39,785 nucleotides of DNA from an uncultured Propionibacteriaceae bacterium (GTDB lineage Bacteria > Actinomycetota > Actinomycetes > Propionibacteriales > Propionibacteriaceae). Every line of letters starts with the position of its first letter. The first letter of the stretch is position 1. This document shows positions 31,192-38,166 of this stretch, one piece after another. The position numbers and the translations under genes are program-made. The stretch spans positions 1 to 39,785 of the forward strand of contig CAKZHP010000055.1 in the NCBI GenBank assembly GCA_936924635.1. The letters are read 5' to 3'. Under the pieces are notes generated by a model. The model saw nothing but the letters and a program-made list of their open reading frames with translations. It did not search any database and had not been told where the DNA came from.

Positions 31192-32103
31192 CTACAGCCA
31201 CTTGCGCAGCTGCTCCCGGTTATACGTGTGGTCGCGGGCCACCTGGGTCGGGTCGGTGCTCGCGGTGGGCATCAGGTCCTGCTCGACGACCAGCCACCCG
31301 TCGTACCCGGAGGCCAGCACCTGCTTCATGAGCGCGGCCACGTCGAGGTCGCCGTGGCCGAACGGGACGAAGGCCCCCCCGGTCCAGACGTCGACCATCG
31401 AGCCGCTGCGCGCGACGACCTGGCGCAGCACCTCCATCCGGACGTCCTTCAGGTGCAGGTGGTTGATCCGGTGCCCCCACTGGGTCCAGCCCTCGAGCAC
31501 GTCGCCCCCGCCGAGCAGCAGGTGACCGGAGTCGAACGTCAGGCCGACATCCGTGCGCTCCAGCAGCTCGTCGATCTCCTCGGGGGTCTCGATGAAGGTG
31601 CCGGCGTGGTGGTGGAAGGTCGGCTCCAGCCCGGCGGCGCGGACGCGCTCGGTCGCGGTCTGCAGGTTGCGGCAGAACCTGCCCCACCCCGCCTCGTCGA
31701 GCATGTGACCGGCGCCGCCGCCGGGGTTGGCCTTGCGGAGCTGGTCGCCGGAGTCTGCCAGCGTCGGCAGCGGAGCCTTGGACGGACCGGACTCCAGGGC
31801 GGGGACGAAGACGCTGGCCAGCGCCTCGTCGAGCCGGGGGAGGGCGGCCGCGAACGCCTCGTCGTCGGAGAACGGCAGGTCGACCCAGCCGCCGGCCAGC
31901 TCCAGCCCGTGGGCCTGGAGACGCGCGAGCAGGTCGGCGCCGGTGCCCAGGAACCCGACGGGTCCCATGTCCACCCCGGCGTACCCGGTCTCCTGCAGCA
32001 CGCCACAGACCTCGTCAGCGGTCGGCAGCCGTACGGCAGGGTCGTCAGGGGTCAGCTCGAAGACACCGAAGCTGACAGGGGCCCCGGCCACGATGATGCT
32101 CAT
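31192..32103 (-). CDS. sugar phosphate isomerase/epimerase-like TIM-barrel protein
   Basis: 303 aa. It belongs to the xylose isomerase-like AP endonuclease 2 fold. Blocks are VAGAPVSFGVFELTPDDP at the start, GYAGVDMGPVGFLG, FHHHAGTFIETPEEIDELLE, GLTFDSGHLLLGGGDVLEGW, HLHLKDVRMEVL and WLVVEQDLMPTA; the His, Asp and Glu residues form the metal site. The start resembles inosose dehydratase (IolE-like) enzymes, so an inositol or rare-sugar role is possible, but no other iol gene is nearby. The ATG is at 32103 with no distinct Shine-Dalgarno. Confidence 0.83.
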   Translation of the reverse strand: MSIIVAGAPVSFGVFELTPDDPAVRLPTADEVCGVLQETGYAGVDMGPVGFLGTGADLLARLQAHGLELAGGWVDLPFSDDEAFAAALPRLDEALASVFVPALESGPSKAPLPTLADSGDQLRKANPGGGAGHMLDEAGWGRFCRNLQTATERVRAAGLEPTFHHHAGTFIETPEEIDELLERTDVGLTFDSGHLLLGGGDVLEGWTQWGHRINHLHLKDVRMEVLRQVVARSGSMVDVWTGGAFVPFGHGDLDVAALMKQVLASGYDGWLVVEQDLMPTASTDPTQVARDHTYNREQLRKWL

Positions 32104-32180
32104 GCCACTCCTCGGTCGCGATCTGGGGTGACGCTAGCAGCGGCGGGCGCGGTCTGCAGGACGGGGCCAGCGCCGGCTCG

Positions 32181-32186
32181 TATCGT
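32181..32186 (+). promoter_or_regulatory. -10 box TATCGT of the YjbR gene
   Basis: TATCGT ends 7 nt before the ATG at 32194, predicting a leaderless mRNA. The gene is divergent from the isomerase-like gene. Confidence 0.5.
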
Positions 32187-32193
32187 CGCCGTC

Positions 32194-32604
32194 ATGCCCC
32201 ACCCGATCATGTTCGAGGATGACGACCCGCACCTGCTCCGGCTGCGCGAGATCGCGCTGGCCTATCCCGGCGCGGGGGAGCGGGTGGGCCACGGCCGGCC
32301 GACGTTCCACACGGCGAAGGTGTTCGCGTACTACGGCGGGTCGGTCAAGGTCGACGGCACGTACGAGCAGCACGACCACAGCCTGCTCTTCCTGCCCGAC
32401 GAGGGGGAACGTACGGCGCTGGAGCAGGACCCCCGGGTGTACAGACCGGCGTACCTCGGCCCTTCGGGCTGGCTGGGGCTGGACCTCGACGCGGACACCG
32501 ACTGGGGCGAGGTGGCCGAGCTGGTCGACGCCTCGTACAGGCGGACGGCCGGCAAGCGGCTGATCGCGCAGCTCGACAGGGAGGCGTCCGCGCCGTGGGC
32601 CTGA
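32194..32604 (+). CDS. MmcQ/YjbR-family protein
   Basis: 136 aa. The fold is recognised by HLLRLREIALAYPGAGERVG, the motif GRPTFHTAKVFAYYGGSVKV, SLLFLPDEGERTALEQDPRV and YLGPSGWLGLDLD, with a C-terminal helix ELVDASYRRTAGKRL. The family is predicted to bind nucleic acid (CyaY-like fold); its role is not established. It is a single-gene unit facing the protease gene with a long-armed hairpin (32626-32713) between them. Confidence 0.88.
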   Translation: MPHPIMFEDDDPHLLRLREIALAYPGAGERVGHGRPTFHTAKVFAYYGGSVKVDGTYEQHDHSLLFLPDEGERTALEQDPRVYRPAYLGPSGWLGLDLDADTDWGEVAELVDASYRRTAGKRLIAQLDREASAPWA

Positions 32605-32625
32605 GACAGGAGCTTCCCAGAGGCG

Positions 32626-32713
32626 CGCCAGCCGCGGAGCCGGCTCGCCCGTGGTCCCAGCCTTCTTGCCGGCCGGGGAGCGGAGCGAAGGCCTCCTGCC
32701 GTGGCGGCTGGCG
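32626..32713. terminator. long-armed inverted repeat between convergent genes
   Basis: CGCCAGCCGC (32626-32635) and GCGGCTGGCG (32704-32713) form a perfect 10-bp inverted repeat with 68 nt between, itself GC-rich. It may act as a terminator for both YjbR and the convergent protease. Confidence 0.4.
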
Positions 32714-32731
32714 AGCACCCGGCCGGGGGGC

Positions 32732-33754
32732 TCAGCGTGAGGCCAGCATCCCGTCGACGACCGATCGCACCCGGTTCGCGGGGATCGCGAAGCCGATGCC
32801 GATGTTGCCGGAGGCGGAGCTGAGGGCCGCGATCGAGAAGTTGATGCCGACCAGCTGACCGTCGGCGTCGACCAGGGCGCCGCCGGAGCTCCCGGGGTTG
32901 ATGGCGGCGCTGGTCTGGATCGCGGTGATGGTGGTGGACCCCTGCTGCGTGGACTCCACGACGGGCCGGTCCAGCGCGCTCACCACACCCGTGGTCACGG
33001 TCTCCGAGAGCCCGAGCGGGTTGCCGACCGCCATCACCTGGTCCCCGACACGTACGGTCGTCGAGTCGGCGACCTGGATCGGCACCAGACCTCGGGGTGG
33101 GTCGGTGATCTGCAGCATGGCAAGGTCGTTCGCCGGGTCGGTGGCGACGACGGTGGCAGGCAGCGTCGTCCCGTCCTGGAGGGTCACGGTGATGGTGGCC
33201 GAGGCGCCGAGCGCGGTCGCGACGTGGTTGTTGGTGACCACGTGGCCCTGCGCGTCCCAGATCACCCCGGACCCCTCACCCTTGCCGGAGCGGCCGCTCA
33301 CGGTGACCGAGACGCTGCTGGGGAGCACAGCTGCCGCGGTGCGCGCCCAGTCGACGGCGGTGGTCGGGCCCTGGACCACCTGGGTGACGGCCGTGGCGGT
33401 CGGCACCTGGGTGTGCAGCACGTACGCCGCCCCGCCCGCGCCGCCACCCGTCGCGAGCGCGAACGCGGCCGCCAGGGACGCGAGCCGGCCCGCGACCCTC
33501 CGCCGGGGCCTGGTGGTCGTCGGGGTCGACGCCGGCTGAGCGCCGGGCGTGGAGAACGGCACGGATCCGGCCCCCCTGACGCCGGTCTGCTCGGCGGGGT
33601 GCTGACCGATGGCGTACGGGCCGGCCGGCTGCCCCGTCGGGGCGTACGCGGGGACCGGTTCCTGGGCCGCGGGAGGGATGTACGCGCGGGGGGTGAGTCC
33701 CGGCGCCTGCTGGGGAACCTGCTGGGGCTGCCAGGTGGGCTGCTGCTGGGTCAT
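32732..33754 (-). CDS. HtrA-type trypsin-like serine protease lacking a PDZ domain
   Basis: 340 aa. A Pro/Gln-rich cytosolic arm (1-95) precedes a TM (about 100-120, ASLAAAFALATGGGAGGAAY). The protease domain carries the triad: His in GHVVTNNHVATAL, Asp in DPANDLAMLQI and Ser in INPGSSGGALVDADG. HtrA family members usually end in one or two PDZ domains; here the protein ends just after GFAIPANRVRSVVDGML. It is therefore a PDZ-less membrane-tethered version, probably acting on the outside of the membrane in quality control. ATG at 33754 has GGGAGG 6 nt upstream. It sits downstream of the PepSY pseudogene. Confidence 0.88.
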   Translation of the reverse strand: MTQQQPTWQPQQVPQQAPGLTPRAYIPPAAQEPVPAYAPTGQPAGPYAIGQHPAEQTGVRGAGSVPFSTPGAQPASTPTTTRPRRRVAGRLASLAAAFALATGGGAGGAAYVLHTQVPTATAVTQVVQGPTTAVDWARTAAAVLPSSVSVTVSGRSGKGEGSGVIWDAQGHVVTNNHVATALGASATITVTLQDGTTLPATVVATDPANDLAMLQITDPPRGLVPIQVADSTTVRVGDQVMAVGNPLGLSETVTTGVVSALDRPVVESTQQGSTTITAIQTSAAINPGSSGGALVDADGQLVGINFSIAALSSASGNIGIGFAIPANRVRSVVDGMLASR

Positions 33755-33913
33755 GGTGGGCCTCCCGTCTCGGTGCCCGGGTCTCCGGGCGACGACCTCA
33801 GACAACCCCTGCGCGCTGGCTCCGGGCTGGCCGCTCCCTGTGGGGCCGCTGTGACTCTCGACGGCTGGCAGAACTGCCGAGGCACCGTTGGACGCGCAAG
33901 CGGGCAGCGGGCT

Positions 33914-33951
33914 GGCCGGCCGACGAGTGCTGGGCTCCTCGCCGGCCGGCT
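33914..33951 (-). terminator. terminator of the PepSY pseudogene
   Basis: Arms 33914-33927 and 33938-33951 pair at 13 of 14 positions, counting one wobble, around a 10-nt loop, 6 nt past the pseudogene stop on the minus strand. Confidence 0.7.
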
Positions 33952-33956
33952 CGGAG

Positions 33957-34575
33957 TCAGTCGACCGTCACCTTCGTGGTGTCGACGTTCACCGTCACCT
34001 CGGTGGTGCTGCTGCCGCCGCCCTTGGCGATGTCGAACTGGTAGGCGCGGAACCCGTCGTCGTACTCGAGCTTCCACTCGCGTACCGGGCCGTCTACCTG
34101 CGCCGTGGCGAGCTTCATGGCCTCGTCCAGCGTCATGAGGTCGGAGAGGTCGATCGCCTTCTCCTGGTCGCTGGTGCTGTCGGACTCGTCCTTGACGACG
34201 GACCCGTTGATCCCGTCGACGACGACATTGTGGTCCTGGCCGTCCTTGAGGATCTTCACGTCCCAGGTGGTCCCAGGTGTACGCGCCGACGGTCGAGGAG
34301 TGGTCCAGCTCGACGGCATGGAGGATCCCGCCGGAGCCGACCTTCTTGGTGGCGATGTCGATCGCCTCGGCAGCCGTGACCTTGAGCTGCTGGGTGCGCA
34401 GGTCGAGGTCTCCCTTGGCCGGCTGAGTGGTGATGACCTGCTTGTTGCTGCTGTTGCCCTGGTTCGTCGGCTGGCTGGAAGTCTGCCCGCCGGTCGCCGC
34501 ACCCGTGGACGGCTGGCTCGAGGTCTGAGGCCCGCGTACGGCGGCGAGGCCCGGTGACGGGCCGTTCCCGCGACC
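33957..34575 (-). pseudogene. PepSY-domain (lipo)protein gene broken by a 10-bp duplication
   Basis: The C-terminal frame encodes VKILKDGQDHNVVVDGINGS, SDLMTLDEAMKLATAQVDGP, WKLEYDDGFRAYQFDIA and a terminal VTVNVDTTKVTVD, a PepSY-type repeat. Upstream of 34280 the matching residues (DLDLRTQQLKVTAAEAIDIA ... VGAYTWD) lie in another frame. The two frames meet at an exact 10-bp tandem repeat GTCCCAGGTG (34260-34279); removing one copy restores AYTWDVKIL. The N-terminus also has no ATG/GTG, signal peptide or lipobox: only a TAGGGT box and a Ser/Gln/Thr-rich stretch (PQTSSQPSTGAATGGQTSSQ) remain. Such proteins are normally exported. It is not functional as read. Confidence 0.8.
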
Positions 34576-34686
34576 CTACGTCAGCGCGATCGAACCTCGA
34601 CCTGAGCACACCCCCGCGTGCCTGACGCCAGCGTCGCAAGGGCCTTTGTACGATGCACGCCGTCGTCGAGTCGGGGGGGAACGTTC

Positions 34687-35121
34687 ATGACAGCTCAGCT
34701 CAGCGGAGGTGACCAGACCTTCGTGCTGGGCCTCGCCCAGGTCTTGGGGCAGTTCCCCGACGGCGGCCACGTCGTCATCCGTGCTGCCGACGGCGGTGCC
34801 CAGGTGACCCTGGACTCCACCGGTCAGGGTGGCATCGACATCCGCGTCACCGCTCCGAGGCAGCTCTCCGACGTCGAGATGGACGCCATGCGCAGTCTTG
34901 GCTGGGCCGACCCGGACGACGAGATCCCGGTCTGGCAGCAGCTCGCCCGCGCCGACGAGGCCGACCGGCACATCAACCAGGTGGCAGCGTTCATCTACGC
35001 CACCTTTGCGGTGGTCGACCACGTCACCAGCGAGGACCTCACCTACGAGGCCTGGATCGGCAACCCCGAGCACCGCGTCAGCCTGTCCGCGCTGGGTCTG
35101 CGCAAGAGCGCTGACTCGTAG
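34687..35121 (+). CDS. TY-Chap-like (YbjN-type) putative peptide-binding protein
   Basis: 144 aa. The pattern VVIRAADGGAQVTLDSTGQG ... PRQLSDVEMDAMRSLGW ... WQQLARADEADRHINQVAAF and VVDHVTSEDLTYEAW resembles the T3SS/YbjN-type peptide-binding chaperone (TY-Chap) domains of actinobacteria. No TM or signal peptide. The ATG at 34687 is preceded by a G-rich run (GGGGGGGAACGTTC). It is transcribed away from the PepSY pseudogene. The family assignment is by eye only. Confidence 0.5.
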   Translation: MTAQLSGGDQTFVLGLAQVLGQFPDGGHVVIRAADGGAQVTLDSTGQGGIDIRVTAPRQLSDVEMDAMRSLGWADPDDEIPVWQQLARADEADRHINQVAAFIYATFAVVDHVTSEDLTYEAWIGNPEHRVSLSALGLRKSADS

Positions 35122-35156
35122 GCGAAGCAGCCGGCCAACGGTCGCTGCGAGCGTCC

Positions 35157-35470
35157 TCAGTCGCTCAGGTAGCTCACTCGCGTCGTCTCCTCCGCCCAGC
35201 GCCACAGCCTCTCGCCGACGGCAGGGTCTTGAGAGGGGCGTGACGACGAGGCGATGCCGGGTCGCCCCGGTAGCCGCCCAGCCGCGACGGCCCGACGAAG
35301 ACCCCGCTCGGCAGCCCGGGGACCGTGGCGGCGCACGGCAGGGGTCTGCGCCGACGGGCACCGGCACGGACATCAGCAGATTGGCCAGGCGCATCACGGC
35401 CGCCTGCGCTCCTGAGACCTGCAGGGTCTGCAGGTCCGTGTCGGCGTACCCCGGGTGGGCGGCGACGCTG
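35157..35470 (-). pseudogene. decayed short-chain dehydrogenase (SDR) C-terminus
   Basis: Three pieces in different minus-strand frames line up with the end of a retinol dehydrogenase-like SDR: TSVAAHPGYADTDLQTLQVS with AAVMRLANLLMSVP, then VPGLPSGVFVGPSRLGGYRG, then SQDPAVGERLWRWAEETTRV ending YLSD at the TGA 35157-35159. At least two frameshifts separate them, and the N-terminal Rossmann half is missing. It is a clear, eroded relic. Confidence 0.65.
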
Positions 35471-35859
35471 GTCGTCTCGGGCAGCTGCGTCTGGCCCTGG
35501 CCATCACCGGCTACAAGCTCGAGGTCGGCCGGCTCCTGCCCGACGGCGCGGCCGGTGACGAACGGTTGCTCACGGCCCCGGGGGAGGAACCGGACCGACC
35601 CCAGGTAGGGGGACGCGCACAACACATCCCGCGGCGCTGACCCAGGTACGGCGCACGTGGTCTGAGCGAGCCGCGCCCGCTGTACGCGACATGGGCACGC
35701 GTCACGGCACCTGGTCAGAGCTTCCGCAGCGCCGGCCGGCGGACCGTGAACCCCCCAGCCCACCGAAGGCGCCGACGGCCTCATGAGCTGCCAGGGGGTC
35801 GGTCTCGGAGAGGCCCTCGCCGGTCTGCTCCCCCCACGTCGGCTCCCCCCGTCGTGGCG
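35471..35859. other. eroded region without an intact gene
   Basis: About 390 nt between the SDR relic and the Tag glycosylase gene. Open frames of 60-70 codons occur on both strands, but none has a start, ribosome site and consistent third-position bias. A coding-like plus-strand piece (LAITGYKLEVGRLLPDGA) near 35500 may be another fragment. Nothing functional is seen. Confidence 0.4.
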
Positions 35860-36492
35860 TCACGCCCCGGGTAGCCGCGGGCGTGCCCGACGACGACCCG
35901 TGCGGTGCCACAGCCCGGAGCAGCCGCGGCGGGGTGAGCCGGCCAGGTGCAGGTCGATCACGCCCGCCGCAGCCATCAGTGCCTGGATCGTGACCGGCCC
36001 GACGTGCACGAACCCGCGGTGTCGGAGTGCGCCCGCGAGCCGCTCCGACTCAGGCGAGACCGACGGCACGTCCTCGGCCGCCCTGGGGACCGGCGTCTGG
36101 GCGGGTTGGGCAGACCAGACCAGCTCGGCCAGGCCGCCATCGGATCGCAGGCCGACCGTCGCCTGGGCGTTCGTGATCGCTGCCCGGATCTTGCGCTCGT
36201 TACGGATGACGTCGTCGGCCGCGAGGATGCGCCGCACGTCCTCCTCGCCGTACGCCGCCACCACGTCAGGCTCGAACCCCTCGAACGCGCGGCGCAGCCC
36301 CTCGCGGCGCCGCAGCACGAGCCGCCAGGACAGCCCCACCACGAACCCCTCCAGGGCCACCAGCTCGTACAGGCCCCGCTCGTTGACGACCGGCACACCC
36401 CACTCGGTGTCGTAGTACTCCTCGCAGAGCGCGTCCCCGCGCGCCCAGCCCGGCCGCTCGAAGCCGCCCGGTGCCTCCATGAGTGCTGTCAT
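35860..36492 (-). CDS. tag: DNA-3-methyladenine glycosylase I-like protein (Tag family)
   Basis: 210 aa. Tag hallmarks are FERPGWARGDALCEEYYDTE, WGVPV, the catalytic Glu in LVALEGFVVGLSW, then DDVIRNERKIRAAITNAQAT, LAGALRHRGFVHVGPVTIQA and LMAAAGVIDLH. E. coli Tag holds a structural zinc with Cys4, His17, His175 and Cys179. Here the first is Pro, the second Tyr, the third His, and the fourth is not evident, so the zinc site is lost. The C-terminus extends past this in a basic tail. Start 36492 is chosen from alternatives at 36522 and 36480. It would excise 3-methyladenine from alkylated DNA. Confidence 0.85.
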   Translation of the reverse strand: MTALMEAPGGFERPGWARGDALCEEYYDTEWGVPVVNERGLYELVALEGFVVGLSWRLVLRRREGLRRAFEGFEPDVVAAYGEEDVRRILAADDVIRNERKIRAAITNAQATVGLRSDGGLAELVWSAQPAQTPVPRAAEDVPSVSPESERLAGALRHRGFVHVGPVTIQALMAAAGVIDLHLAGSPRRGCSGLWHRTGRRRARPRLPGA

Positions 36493-36529
36493 GTTCCCGA
36501 CCATGGGGCCCGGCGTCAGCATGGTTCAG

Positions 36530-36581
36530 CTGTCCACAGGCGGCAGGGCCAGCACCTGATGTCGCTCCGGCCTGTGGACAA
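36530..36581. promoter_or_regulatory. inverted pair of DnaA-box-like sites upstream of tag
   Basis: CTGTCCACA (36530-36538) and TGTGGACAA (36573-36581) are in inverse orientation. TGTCCACAGG and CCTGTGGACA form a perfect 10-bp inverted repeat 30 nt apart. The right site is the exact DnaA-box complement. Confidence 0.4.
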
Positions 36582-36644
36582 CATCCCCCGCACGGGGCGC
36601 ACGCCGTGGTCTCGCGGCCCCGAGGCCGTACGCGCCCCGGCACC

Positions 36645-36671
36645 ACCTGACGCCTGGCTGCGGCGTCAGGT
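36645..36671 (-). terminator. terminator of the MHS transporter gene
   Basis: ACCTGACGCC (36645-36654) and GGCGTCAGGT (36662-36671) form a perfect 10-bp stem with a 7-nt loop, about 40 nt past the transporter stop. Confidence 0.8.
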
Positions 36672-36709
36672 CACGCGCACCCCGCACCGCGGCTGGCGGC
36701 GCGCCCGGG

Positions 36710-38026
36710 TCAGCGGGTGCGCAGGTCGACCGTACGGCCCTCACGCGTCGCGTACACGGCCACGGCGGTGATGACGAAGGCCACCACGTACGCGATCGCG
36801 ATGGGGGTGATCGACTGGTAGCGGCGCATCAGCTCGGCAGCGAGCAGTGGGGTGAACCCGGCCCCCAGCGTGGAGGCGGTCTGATAGGCCAGCGAGGTGC
36901 CCGTGTAGCGCACGGAGGTCGGGAAGAGCTCCGACAGGAACGCCGTGTACGGCCCGAACAGAGCCCCCTGCATGATCGCCTGCCCGGCGATGATGGCCAG
37001 GGCGGTGCCCCACACCGTGCCGGTGTTGAGGGCAGCGAGCAGCGGGAACGCCAGCACCGCCCCGACGGCGCAGGCGGTCAGCATCACCCCACGCCGGCCG
37101 ACCCGGTCGGAGATCCAGGCCGCGAAGGCCATCACGACGAACATCCCGATGGGCGCCCACGCCTTGATGTCGAGGATCGCGGTCTGCGGCACCTTGAGCG
37201 CCGTGGCGCGCTGCACGGCCCAGACCGACATGAAGCCCTGGGTCGCGAAGCCGGCCAGCCCGGCCAGGATGCCGAGGGCGAGCGGGCGCCAGTGCTTGGT
37301 GAAGACGTCCGCCGCGGGCGTCCGCCGAGCCTCCGAGGTCTCCTGCAGCTCGCGGAACAGGGGCGTCTCGCTTACCTGGAGCCTGACTAGCATGCCCACC
37401 GCCAGCAGCACGATCGACAGCAGGAACGGCACCCGCCAGCCCCAGGAGAGGAAGGCCTCCGGCGAGAGCGACCTGCTGAACAGCCCCATCACGAACGCGG
37501 CGAGGAAGGAGCCGGCAGGGCCGCCGAGGTTGGCGAACGAGGCGGCGAACCCTCGCCGGTGACCGGGGGCGTGCTCCACCGCGACCAGCACGGCCCCGCC
37601 GATCTCGCCGCCGAGCCCGATCCCCTGGAGCACCCGGAGCACCAGGAGCAGGATCGGTGCCGCGACCCCGAAGGAGCGCTGGTCTGGCAGCAGACCGATG
37701 CCGACGGAGGCGAGCCCCATCATGAGCATGGTGATGACGAGCACCGCCTTGCGGCCGACGGTGTCGCCGAGCTGCCCGAAGAGCCATCCGCCGATCGGCC
37801 GGGCGAGGTAGCCGGTGGCGAACGTCGCGAAGCCAGCGACCGAGGCCATCCCCTCGCTCATGTTGGCGAAGAACACCTTGTTGAAGACCAGGCTGGTCGC
37901 CAGGGCGTACAGGAGGAAGTCGTAGAACTCGATCGCCGACCCCATGAAGCTCGAGAAGAGGATGCGCCGCATCTGGGGGGTGTTCATCGAGGTCTCGGTC
38001 ACAGGGGGGATGGTTGCGCTCGGCAC
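36710..38026 (-). CDS. MHS-family MFS transporter (metabolite:H+ symporter)
   Basis: 438 aa with 12 TM helices. Metabolite:H+ symporter signatures are SSFMGSAIEFYDFLLYALAT in TM1, GYLARPIGGWLFGQLGD with the TVGRK loop, VLQGIGLGGEIGGAVLVAVE and GPYTAFLSELFPTSVRYTGT. Relatives include ShiA, KgtP and ProP; a carboxylate or compatible solute is a likely cargo. GTG at 38026 lies 8 nt after a TAACGT box (38035-38040), so the N-terminal PSATIPPVTETSMN is part of the protein. It is followed by its own terminator and then the tag gene. Confidence 0.93.
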   Translation of the reverse strand: MPSATIPPVTETSMNTPQMRRILFSSFMGSAIEFYDFLLYALATSLVFNKVFFANMSEGMASVAGFATFATGYLARPIGGWLFGQLGDTVGRKAVLVITMLMMGLASVGIGLLPDQRSFGVAAPILLLVLRVLQGIGLGGEIGGAVLVAVEHAPGHRRGFAASFANLGGPAGSFLAAFVMGLFSRSLSPEAFLSWGWRVPFLLSIVLLAVGMLVRLQVSETPLFRELQETSEARRTPAADVFTKHWRPLALGILAGLAGFATQGFMSVWAVQRATALKVPQTAILDIKAWAPIGMFVVMAFAAWISDRVGRRGVMLTACAVGAVLAFPLLAALNTGTVWGTALAIIAGQAIMQGALFGPYTAFLSELFPTSVRYTGTSLAYQTASTLGAGFTPLLAAELMRRYQSITPIAIAYVVAFVITAVAVYATREGRTVDLRTR

Positions 38027-38034
38027 GGGCGCAG

Positions 38035-38040
38035 ACGTTA
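38035..38040 (-). promoter_or_regulatory. -10 box TAACGT of the MHS transporter gene
   Basis: TAACGT on the minus strand ends 8 nt before the GTG start at 38026. No clear -35. Confidence 0.45.
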
Positions 38041-38166
38041 GCCAATCCAGGCGCGGCCTCAGGACACCCGCCCGCGCCGCGAGACCGCCTCAGACGCTGG
38101 CCGTCACGCTCTCCCTGCCCGGGCGAGTCGCAAGGATGCCGTACGCCCCAGGGAGCCGGGCGCGCT

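Noticed and set aside
29224..32604. 1126-codon open frame on the plus strand
   Set aside because: It is antisense to the PL8 lyase and isomerase genes, which show clear family motifs. Long antisense frames are expected in such GC-rich DNA; only its last part (YjbR from 32194) is real.
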